Shown piece by piece: positions 11,401 through 20,047 of a stretch of 35,279 nucleotides of DNA. The notes below the pieces were generated by a model. The model saw nothing but the letters and a program-made list of their open reading frames with translations. It searched no databases and was not told where the DNA came from. Every line of letters starts with the position of its first letter. The first letter of the stretch is position 1. The position numbers and the translations under genes were made by a program. Source of the stretch: Diplocarpon mali (Eukaryota; Ascomycota; Leotiomycetes; Helotiales; Drepanopezizaceae); contig JAENRP010000417.1 of the NCBI GenBank assembly GCA_024741835.1, positions 1 to 35,279 on the forward strand. Direction: 5' to 3'.

Positions 11401-12825
11401 ATTAAAAACTTTTATATAATTCAACTCTATATAGATCTTGCAGCTAAATAAGAGATTAATACTTAAGCTAGGTATAAAGAGAACATTTTGCAAAAGGAAA
11501 GAAACGCTAGCGATATTTATCTCTACTATACCTATTAAGTCTATATACAACCTTCTACTACCAACTTTAATAAAGTGCCTTTTTATTTTAATAAGCGGGC
11601 CTTTAAATAGGTAGGGTTTATTAGTTATATATGCTATACAACTAATATTACTATATTAATTAGATTTAAAGATCTTATAAAGATCGGCTTTTAAAATGTA
11701 AGCATCTTTATTATAATTATCATTTGAATTATTAAAAGTAGATTTAAATTTAAATAACCTACTATTATTATTAAAGGTATCTTTTAAAGTTTTAGCTAAA
11801 TAGCCTTTTCCTTTGCCTTTCCTTAATAATTGCAGCCTTTAGTAGGATAAGGGTAGTTTACTTCTTAACTTTTGCTTCAATTGCTTTTTAATATTAAAGT
11901 TAGCGACTATATTAATCAATTGCCTTCTAACTTTATAATTAATAATATTATAAGTACTATTATAAAAGTAGCATCTCCGATAAGCTTAAGGGCTTGTCCT
12001 ACGCTTTTTCCTCTTCTTAGGCTTATCATTGCCCTATAATATAGCGTTTGCTAATTTAAAGCATCCTTTAAGGTCTTACTTAATAGTTTAAAGGAGGTCG
12101 ATCTTCTTATAAATCTTAAGGTTGGATTAGATAAGAAGAGATTGTTTTATAATAGTAAACTTAAGAGAGAGGCTATTAAGTAGGAAATTAAAAAGCTGAG
12201 TTTCCTTAAAAGTCATAGCTATCTTAAGATCTATAGCTCTTACTCTCCTCTTTACTTTATATAGTATAAATTAAATAGAGTCTATATTTATATCTATATT
12301 CTTACTATCTTTATCTTTTTTATATTAAAATAAAGTGATTTACTATAGTAGATACTAAGTATTAAAGGCAGTTGTTTAAGAGTATTTTACCTTTAAAGTA
12401 TCCTATCTTATCTTTATATTATTATAAACTTAAATAAAATCTCAGTCTTTATTACTTAAACCTCTATTAATCTTAAGCTTACATTTGGCTAAGGCTAGCC
12501 TATACTCCTTCTCCTTTTTTATATTTAAAATCTACCTTTAGGATTCTTAATTATTATCTACTAAAGCTCTTAAGCTAAGCTTATTTAATATATCTGGCAA
12601 ATCCTTAGCAGTTGTATTAGCTATTAAAGTAGAAGTAGATAAATTAGTAGAAGGAGTATAAGAGGCTATTCTTATATATTTAATAAGTGTCTTTTAAATT
12701 ACTATTTTAATGCCTTTACTCTTAAAGTAAAGCTCTAAATCGTCGAACTATTATTGCCAGTTCTTTTAAGAGAGTTAAAGGTCTTTAGGTCTAGTGTTTC
12801 GATCGGAATTAGAAGCTATTGCCAT
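8406..12825 (-). pseudogene. Copia-1 copy A: gag, protease, integrase and RT remnant
   Basis: Minus strand, continuing the fragment at 1690-2299. Gag starts at the intact ATG at 12825-12823. The domain order is that of copy B: gag about 12825-11800, protease about 11720-11480, minisatellite 10878-11302, GAG-pre-integrase near 10760-10700, integrase to about 9570, then RT to 8406. The RT box reads Y-to-N-I-N-D (near 8769-8780), so it is damaged differently from B (YINN) and D (YIDD). The integrase catalytic Glu is Lys, as in B and D. There are many RIP stops but no clear large indel. The long plus-strand frame at 10865-11332 is a shadow of the minisatellite. Confidence 0.9.
10878..11302 (-). 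repeat. Minisatellite inside pol of copy A (about 9 units)
   Basis: Same in-frame repeat as in copy B, with about nine units around the core CTTAGCTTAAGAGTC (near 10884, 10932, 10979, 11018, 11066, 11105, 11150, 11190 and 11282). This is the longest array of the three full copies. Confidence 0.85.
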
Positions 12826-13212
12826 TTCGAATAGAATTACATTTAAAATCAAATAAATTAAATAGTTAAGGGCACTCCTCCTATCGAAAAGTTAAAAAGA
12901 TTAAATAGCAGGTATTATAGAAGTATTAAATAGAGAAGAAGTCCTCTTATCGAAAAGGGTTTTTTTAAGCTATAACGCAAGGAATTATACCTCTTATAAA
13001 ATACAGTAAAGTAAGGAATCATACCTCTTATAGTACCAAAGGGGTTATAAAGCAAGGAATCACACCTCTTACAATATAAGTTGGCTAAATAGGGAATCAT
13101 ACCTCCTATTCGCCGATTGCTTGCCTCTTACTATAAGTCTCATTCAACTTCCTATTAATAGTTGCGGCGCAAGTACTTTCTAAGGGAAGTCAATAATCTA
13201 TTATTAGTCTAT
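12826..13212 (-). other. 5' leader of copy A with four direct repeats
   Basis: Same structure as the leader of B. AAGGAATYAYACCTCTTA motifs lie at about 12977, 13011, 13052 and 13091. A 61-codon minus-strand frame at 12915-13100 spells repeated IPY-type residues only because it runs over these repeats. It is not a credible gene. Confidence 0.75.
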
Positions 13213-13227
13213 CTAAGGCTTATAACC
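13213..13227 (-). promoter_or_regulatory. Primer-binding site of copy A
   Basis: The minus-strand sequence GGTTATAAGCCTTAG abuts the 5' LTR and is identical to the site in copies B and C. It is read as a RIP-altered match to the anticodon region of initiator tRNA-Met. Confidence 0.7.
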
Positions 13228-13422
13228 TATTAAGCTTAAGTAAGTCGGCGCAATAGGTAAAGGAGGCTTCTAAAGGTCGATAGTCGATATATTAGTAAGA
13301 GTTAAGGAAGGAAGGTTACCCCTTTCTTCCCTATAGCTATATATGTATTAATATCCTACTGACTAAGCAGTAGGGTCATATGACAATACATCGGAGTGAT
13401 GGCTATATCACCCATCTCAACA
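13228..13422 (-). repeat. 5' LTR of Copia-1 copy A
   Basis: 195 bp, paired with 1179-1373. It keeps the unmutated CCCATCTCAACA end, so it defines the family terminus well. Confidence 0.93.
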
Positions 13423-13427
13423 AAAGT
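13423..13427. other. Right target-site duplication of copy A (AAAGT)
   Basis: Exact repeat of 1174-1178. Copy C's leader continues directly after it. Confidence 0.9.
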
Positions 13428-13712
13428 ATTAAATAGGGAGGAAGTCCTCTTATCGAAAAGGGTTTTTAGGCTATAACGCAGAGAATTATACCTCTTATGA
13501 AACATAGTAAAGCAAGGAATCATACCTCTTATAGTACCAAAGGGTTATAAAGCAAGGAATCATACCTCTTATAATATAGGTTAGTTGAATAAGGAATTAT
13601 ACCTCCTATTCGCCGATTGCTTACCTCTTACTATAAGTCTTGTTCAACTTCCTACTAATAGTTGCAGCGCAAGTGCTTTCTAAAGGAAGTCAATAATCTA
13701 TTATTGGTCTAT
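13428..13712 (-). other. 5' leader of Copia-1 copy C (continued)
   Basis: This segment continues the leader broken at 1178. It carries the same four AAGGAATCATACCTCTTAT-like repeats (about 13478, 13513, 13553 and 13590). No gene is present. Confidence 0.8.
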
Positions 13713-13727
13713 CTAAGGCTTATAACC
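13713..13727 (-). promoter_or_regulatory. Primer-binding site of copy C
   Basis: Minus-strand GGTTATAAGCCTTAG next to the 5' LTR, the same as in A and B. Confidence 0.7.
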
Positions 13728-13922
13728 TATTGAACTTAAGTAAGTTGGCGCAGTAGGTAAAGGAGGCTTTTAAAGGTCGATGGTTGATATATTAGTAAGA
13801 GTTAAGGAAGGAAGGTTACCCCTTTCTTTCCTATAGCTATATACGTATCAATATCCTACTGACTAAGCAATAGGGTCATATGATAATACATCAGAGTGAT
13901 AGCTGTATCACCCATCTCAACA
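13728..13922 (-). repeat. 5' LTR of Copia-1 copy C
   Basis: 195 bp, starting TATTGAACTT and ending CATCTCAACA. It is the right end of copy C. The flanking GATTA at 13923-13927 would be the TSD, but its partner lies left of the window. The DNA after it is gag of Gypsy-1, so C was inserted into that element. Confidence 0.9.
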
Positions 13923-14350
13923 GATTATACTATTATAATTAATTAATTAAATGCCTTTAATGCCGAACGCTAAAGTAATTAACTTCTTAACCCTTTGACT
14001 AAAAGTAAGGCGACCTTAGTATTATACTAAAAGATATCCGATTCGCTCTTTAATAAGACCGCTTGCGGTCCGAGCGCTAAAAGTACTACCTGAGTTTCTA
14101 GGCCACTAGCTCTAAAGCCTACTACCCCTTTTCGCTAAGATATGCTAGCTAAGGCTAGTTCTCTTACTTTGCCCTTTAAGCAAGCTACCTATTAGACCTA
14201 TAGTAAAATTAATTATTATAAGACCGAGTGCCCTTTTATAAATAAGATTAATACTTTAAAAGATATAAAGGAAGCTAATCCGACTTTAGACTCAATTAAG
14301 AATAGGATTAAAATAGAAGAAGATTAGGAAAATGAAAAGGCTTAGGAAAA
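13923..14350 (+). pseudogene. Gypsy-1 gag C-terminus with RIP-destroyed zinc knuckle
   Basis: In the frame holding codon 14190, a CX2CX4HX4C zinc knuckle is recognisable by spacing at codons 14190, 14199, 14214 and 14229. The first three ligands are now all TAT (Tyr), from TGT/TGC or CAT by single transitions; only the last Cys (TGC) survives. Downstream is an acidic/Lys-rich tail such as DIKEANPTLDSIKNRIKIEED. Gag is in a different frame from the protease that follows, in the -1 sense, so either programmed frameshifting or separate ORFs is possible. The N-terminal part lies outside the window. Confidence 0.8.
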
Positions 14351-17300
14351 GACTCCTACTTAAGCTTGCGAAAGTGCGACTTATTAAAGCTAGATCTTAA
14401 CTCTTTAATAGGAAGGAAGCAATTCCTAACTTCTTATACTATTAGTATAAATGGACTTAAAGTATTATTATTAGCTTTAGTAGATACTAAAGCTCTTAAT
14501 TACCTATTTTTAAATTGTTCCCTTTCTATATGTCTTTTAAAAGCGATTGGCTTTAAAATTCTTTCTCTTTTAGCCCTTATTCCTATTTATAGATTTTAGA
14601 ATACTATTCGCGCGTAAGCTATATACTATATACGCTTTTATTTAATAATTAATAGAAGGCGTATTTATAACTACCTTTAGGTTATTCTTAACTTAAGCTA
14701 GCGCAATGCTATTATTAGAGTCAAATGGATACGCTAATTCCGACTTAAACTTAATTTAAAGGAAAACCAATTTATATAGCCTTTATATTACCCCTTATCT
14801 CCCTGATTTATAAAGGAAATCGTCATTCGTCTTCCCCCTTTTAAAGGACTTTGGATCCAATCCGATTATTAAGCTAATATTAATTATAGAGAATAGGAAA
14901 TAGCTATAGATAAAGCTTAATAGATTAATAGAAGATAGTCTTATATCAATTTAATAGTCTTAGCTAAGCGCGAGATCCCTATTGCTATTATTAGGCTAGC
15001 ACCCCTATTTATAACTAAGCCAGATCTAAGAAAATAGTCTAATACGAATCGATTATATTCTGACCTTATTTGCAAATGCCCTAAAGCTGCGGTTCCTATT
15101 TGCGAAATTAGTACTAATGCCTTTTATTATAATATAAAGCGTAAGGAGATTAAGTTCTTTTAAACTAGTATTTATAAAGTAGATAGGATTCTAAAGGAAA
15201 GATATAAGCTTAAGAATCCTAATATTAAAAAGCTAATTAACAATTGACTCTTAAAATAGTACTAATCTTTAAAATAAGTCTTTTTAAAAAGGAATATAGA
15301 TACCCTTCCTTCCTATTAGTACTATAATCATAAGATATAGCTAAAAGGGCCCTTGCCTAACGCCTATTTGCCCTTTTACCGTCAATCTATTAAGGAGCTT
15401 AAGGTTATAAAGGAGTACTTACTTGAGAATTTAGACAAAGGCTTTATTAAGATAAGTACTAGCCCTTTTGCTTTGCTAGTGCTATTTGTAAAGAAGGCCG
15501 ATAGTAGCCTCCGATTTTGCATAAACTACTAGAAGCTAAACGCATTAACTTAAAAGGACGCTTACCCGATTCTAAGGATAAATGAGCTTTTAAAGCAAGT
15601 ATTTAAAGCTAAGATTTTTATAAAGTTAGATATTTAAGCCGCTTTTAATCGAATATAAATAGACCTTAAATTAAAGGAATATACTACCTTTCAAATAAGG
15701 TATGATCCTATAAATATAAGGTTCTCCTATTCGGCCTCTATAATAGACCTAGTACTTATTAGTAGTATATAAATGATATTCTTTTAGATTACTTAAATGA
15801 TTTTTATATAGCGTATTTGGATAATATTTTAATTTACTTTAAGAATGTTAAAGAGCACTAGGGTTATATTAAAAAGGTGCTGAAACAACTCTTAAAGGCT
15901 GGCCTTTAAGTAGATATTAAGAAGTGCAAGTTTTATATTACTTAAACTTAATATCTTAAATACATTTTAATAATAACTAGGATTAAACCGGACCTTAAAA
16001 AGGTCGAACTATTGCGCAATTAGAAGTACTTAAAAACTATTACTAAAGTGAAGTCCTACTTAGGATTTTATAAGTTCTACTAATAATTTATTTGCAACTT
16101 TAGGCTAATTGCTAAACCCCTCTTTATTTTAACCTAACTAATAGTACTTTGGAATTAGATAGAAGAGTGCTAAATCGCTTTTAAAGAGCTTTGCAAGTAG
16201 TTGCTTTTAATTTAGCAGATTTACCATTTTAACCCCGACTTACCTATAAAGCTGGAAACTGATGCTTTTAATAGCGTCGTCGCTAGAGTACTTTCTTAGT
16301 AATACTCTAATAAGCAATAGTACTTAATTGGCTTCTATTCGCATATACTCTTTAGCTATAAACCTAATTGGGAAATATATAATAAGGAACTCTTTACTAT
16401 TATTAAATCCTACTATAAATAGAGACCTAAGCTTATATTACTTAAAGAGCGAGTTGATATTTACTTAGATTACCGCTCCTTTAAGTACTTTATAGCTACT
16501 AAGGTTCTAACTATAAAACAATACTAATAGATGGAATTTTTATTTAACTTTAATTTTCAAATTATATATACTCTTAGCAAAGACAATTAGAAGGCTAATA
16601 TTCTTAGCTGCTAAGAGTAGGATATGCCAGTTTATAAATAAGTAAAGCTAGATAGCCGATCCTGGGTTTTGCTTTCCCTTGCTATTGTGTATAATACCGC
16701 TCGGCCAAAATGTGAATCCACACCTTAGGGCGCGTACTAGCATATTTAGCCTATTTTCTGCATAACACTTGCCCAATTGGACCTTTGAATTAATACCGAA
16801 CTAGCCGATAAATTTCTCTCCGAATCTACTAAAGGTACCTTAGCCCTAATATCAACCGATATTTTTAATTCGACCTTGAATCAACCTAAGGATTCCTTTA
16901 ATTTGATCGAAAAGCTTTATTAAAACAATTGCAAATCCTTTTAAGAGATTCGTACTAACCTCCTTAAGAACTACTCCTTAAAAGACAGATTACTTTACTT
17001 TAAGGAGCGTCTTTGCGTACGCTATAATACTCTCTTATATACTTATCTAATTTAAGAAGCTTATAACTAACCTTTAAGCGCGTACCTTAGTAGCTTAAAG
17101 ATCTATTAGCTTCTTACTCCTAAGTACTATTAGGTTAGGATAGGTTTAGATTACAAAAGATTTATTACAAACTGCAGACCTTATCAATTCTTATATTTAA
17201 AGATAATTAAATAATAAGGCCTCTTATAGCCCCTTCCTATTCCTAATTATCCTATATAGCACTTATATATAGATTTTAAGGATTTCCCTCCTAATAAGCA

Positions 17301-18420
17301 TAGTTTTGATCGAATCCTGGTTTTTATAAACCGACTTAGTAAGAGCGCTATTATAATCTTTTATTAAAAGGATATTAACGCTTAAGGAACCGCCTGATTA
17401 TTTATTTAATAGATTTATCGATTCGGCTATACCTTAGAGATAATTACCTTAGACTAAGGCCCTTAATTCGTCTCCTCATTTTAAAGAGAGTTCTACTATA
17501 TTATTAGTATTAAGATTAAACTCTTTATAGCATACTATAAAGAGACTAACAGTTAAACGGAGATTATAAATAAGTATATTAATTTAAGGCTATAACCTTT
17601 TATTAATTACTATTAAGATAATTAAAGTAAGCTAATTCTATTAATAGATTATATACAATCTACCCTCTCTTATGCTTCTATTAATATAACCTTATATTAG
17701 CTTAAGTATAGAGTTGCACCTTAGATAAATTAGGACTAGATCTTTTTAAAACCATTTAGCCTATAAGAGAGATTGAATTAAGCAGAGGCTAGACTAGTAG
17801 TAGAGAGGATACACTTAGCCTAGGAAGTAGCGAAAGGCAATATAGAATGCGCTTAAGAGAAAATGCGTATATCTATAAATCAATACTAAAGGGAGATTAA
17901 TTAAAAACCTAGAGATATAATCTACCTTTTAATAAAAAATCTTAAGAACTACCGCCTTAGTAGGAAACTGGCCAATTAATAGGATAGTCCTTTTAAGGTT
18001 CTTAAAAAGGTAGGCAATTTATATTAAATCAAGCTGCCTATAGGTTTTATAATATATAATATCTTTACGCTTAAGCTATTATTCAAAGATCTGCAGAACC
18101 CTTTGCTAAGTTAGAAATAACCCTAGCCTACTATAGAAAAGATTGTAAGGTAGGAAGAGTATAAAGTATCTAAGATACTAAGTATACACCTATCTTAAGG
18201 GAACCTAGAGTATTAGGTCAAATAGACTAGTTATAACTTTAATTTAAGTTAGTATTGCGCCTTAAATTTTACAAAATCCTTATATAAGATTCGCGACTTT
18301 TATTAGGCTAATCCTATAAAGCTAGGACCACCTTAGAACTTATAAGCTTAGCTAAAGGCTTAGGAAAGCGGTATAGATAATTATAATTACTTAAAAGATA
18401 ATAGGCCAAATATAAAATAA
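14351..18420 (+). pseudogene. Gypsy-1 pol: protease, RT, RNase H, integrase, chromodomain
   Basis: The protease (about 14380-14640) shows LLALVDTKA where LVDTGA is expected, so the catalytic loop Gly is lost; the surrounding YLFLN and later RVKW residues fit Gypsy aspartic proteases. RT (about 15340-15900) has KGFIKISTSPFALLVLFVKK, then VLLFGLYNRPSTY and YLDN in place of YLDD (15814-15825). A 1-base loss near 15703 moves the frame. RNase H (about 16250-16620) keeps ETDA and the YNKELF-type box. Integrase (about 17030-17700) has a zinc-finger remnant (NCRPYQF), DFKDFP, DQGPQF (17452 on) and AYYKETNSQTEI. A chromodomain (about 18130-18330) reads EEYKVSKILSIHL with YQVKQTSYNF. Nearly all stops are TAG/TAA. 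Confidence 0.92.
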
Positions 18421-19480
18421 GTTAGTAAATAAATTTAAAAATATAAATAAATAAAAAAAAGGAGAAAAATAATAAAAAAATATAAAAATAATAATACCAG
18501 GCCTACTACCCCCTCCCCTTATAACTCCTCCGACCCCTCCTCCTCTGCGCTTAAGGAGATAAGCTCCAATTCTATTCTAAAGCTAAAGCTCGCCTCTTAT
18601 CTACGCTTCTACCTAAAACGACCCTAACCTCCTTTTGCTACTACTAGCGCCGCCCTATTAGCCGCCGCGCCTAATGCTACCCTTGCTACTATAAGCCCCC
18701 TTTCCCTTATAAAAGACTCTATTGCTAAAGTAGTCCGCTCTATTAACGCAGCGATAGACCTTAAGAGGCCTAGTATAATTTAGCTAGATTGCTTTAACCT
18801 TGCTAGCTAGGATTTGATAAGGTTGCTACGCTCTTATTAGAAAGTTAGCAATCGATTCGATACTAATTCAGGTTTAACTTATAGCAACTATCGCCTAGAC
18901 CCCTTTTAGCTGGCTTACTATAGCCTTAGCTATAGAGTAGAGCTTTGCAAGGCTAGCGCGCTCGAGTTAAATGCGGCTAATTAGAGCCTTTGCGCTAGCT
19001 ATTAGCAGGAGGTTAATAAGGATCTAAGCGCGCTAGACCGCCTTTTAATAGAGCATCTTGCGGTTCCTTACTAAAACCGCCCGCGCGTTATTATTATCAC
19101 TACCGTCGTCCTCCTCTTATTGCTAGGCAGCCTCCTCCTGCTACTCCTTAAGGGCCGCGGATAGCGCTGCGAACTCCTCTCTAATATAAGAGGGAAGCTA
19201 TAAATAAGTATTAGCGCGAATAGAACTCTAGAGTCGATTCGAGGTACTTATAGGGATACACTCCGCTTTCTGCTCCTAGTACTAGTAGCACTTTTTACTA
19301 TATTTAGACTTAAATTCGCACTTATATACGATATTGCGCATAAGGCGCCGCACGTACTAGTAATAACAAACGCAGTAGGCTACCGCAAGGGCGCCTAACA
19401 GCAAAGGGATTGGCACTATGCGTATTAGACGCGATTCGACCCTGGACTAGGGTAAACTTACTTATAATATTAATAGTAGT
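18421..19480 (+). pseudogene. Extra coding-like segment of Gypsy-1 after the chromodomain, function unknown
   Basis: After an A-rich stretch (18410-18505, Lys-rich if translated) the sequence becomes clearly GC-richer than the rest. It stays readable in the pol frame with few stops, again mostly TAG. The reading contains a Ser/Pro-rich start (RPTTPSPYNSSDPSSS), an Ala-rich part, then a charged region that could be helical (ELNAANQSLCASYQQEVNKD), then a run of Leu codons near 19100-19150. In the next frame that run reads as Pro-rich (PPPATPQGP), and that frame stays plausible to about 19440, so a frame change around 19100 is likely. I do not recognise the family. An additional gag-like or env-position ORF of the element, or a captured sequence, are both possible. 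Confidence 0.5.
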
Positions 19481-19740
19481 AGTAATTGTTTCTACTACTA
19501 TGCATTAGCCCTATACTATAGTAGTAGGAGTAGGGGACCTATGCGATTATATATAATTATTATACTAAAGAAGGAAGATCCTATAAAGGGAAAAACAAAT
19601 TTAAGTACATAACACGACTTGCGCTAAACCAAATATAGAATAGTACTATTTGTATAATAATATACTAAGTATATTACTATACGAAAATCATTATAACCTA
19701 CCAATACTTATAGGTAAGCGTTCTTAAAGGAGGGGGGTAG
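19481..19740 (+). other. 3' UTR and polypurine tract of Gypsy-1
   Basis: Non-coding. It ends in AAAGGAGGGGGG (19727-19738), a clear polypurine tract two bases before the LTR. This piece keeps more CpA dinucleotides than its surroundings. Confidence 0.75.
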
Positions 19741-20047
19741 TATAATAGCTGCACCTCTATTTAGTGCAATTACCTAGGAGTATAGCATTTTAAGGTTTTA
19801 CAATCTCGATTCGATATAGGGTTATTTCGAATCGACCTTAAAGGTTCAAAAGGATATTCTTATATAATATTATATAAATAGATAAAAAGCCTTGAGCTAC
19901 TTATATATATAAGGAAGAAGGGCTCTCCCTTAAGGAGGGCTCTCTAACTTCTTCGTTTCCTTTGTATTAGACCTATAGAATACGCCTTTTGCACCACTTC
20001 TTGCTCCTATACTTGATCTCGCACTTCGGCGGTTCTGTGTCGTTACA
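19741..20047 (+). repeat. 3' LTR of Gypsy-1 copy H
   Basis: 307 bp. It starts TATAATAGCTGC (TGTAA altered by RIP) and ends GTGTCGTTACA, giving a TGTAA/TTACA terminal inverted repeat. It contains a TATA-like stretch (about 19900) and a perfect 9-bp inverted repeat, TCGATTCGA at 19806-19814 with TCGAATCGA at 19827-19835. The boundary is supported by the polypurine tract on one side and Copia-2 RT on the other. Confidence 0.8.

Larger units (their letters stand above)
1179..13422 (-). mobile_element. Copia-1 copy A, complete Ty1/Copia element interrupted by copy B
   Basis: This is a full-length Copia element with 195-bp LTRs at 1179-1373 and 13228-13422 and TSD AAAGT on both sides. It is inserted into the 5' leader of copy C. 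It is itself split by copy B (2300-8400), which lies in the RT/RNase H part of pol. Without B and one CCTAA duplicate its length is about 6.1 kb, like B and D. Order on the minus strand: 5' LTR, PBS, leader, gag, protease, minisatellite, GAG-pre-integrase, integrase, RT, RNase H, polypurine tract, 3' LTR. It is defective through RIP. Confidence 0.92.
13923..20047 (+). mobile_element. Gypsy-1 copy H, Ty3/Gypsy chromovirus-type element, 5' end outside window
   Basis: Plus-strand Ty3/Gypsy element: gag C-terminus, protease, RT, RNase H, integrase, chromodomain, an additional coding-like segment, polypurine tract and 3' LTR. The 5' LTR and most of gag are separated from it by copies C, A and B and lie left of the window. 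H itself is inserted in RT of Copia-2 copy G: G sequence starts directly after the LTR at 20048. The expected TSD is GATCT (20048-20052), with its partner unseen. RIP stops are abundant, but only one clear frameshift was found. Confidence 0.9.

Noticed and set aside
12915..13100. Minus-strand 61-codon frame as a possible upstream ORF
   Set aside because: It runs over the four leader repeats and is not kept open in the leaders of the other copies as far as I can read.
13428..13922. Longer LTR of about 500 bp including the 310-bp repeated segment
   Set aside because: At 1174-1179 and 13423-13428 the 195-bp unit is bounded by TSDs, and its TGTTGAG/CTCAACA ends plus adjacent PBS show that the extra segment is leader, not LTR.
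19100..19150. Leu-rich run in the Gypsy-1 extra segment as a transmembrane helix of an env protein
   Set aside because: The same bases read as a Pro-rich stretch in the next frame, which stays open further downstream; C-to-T changes turn Pro to Leu, so the hydrophobic run may be an artefact.
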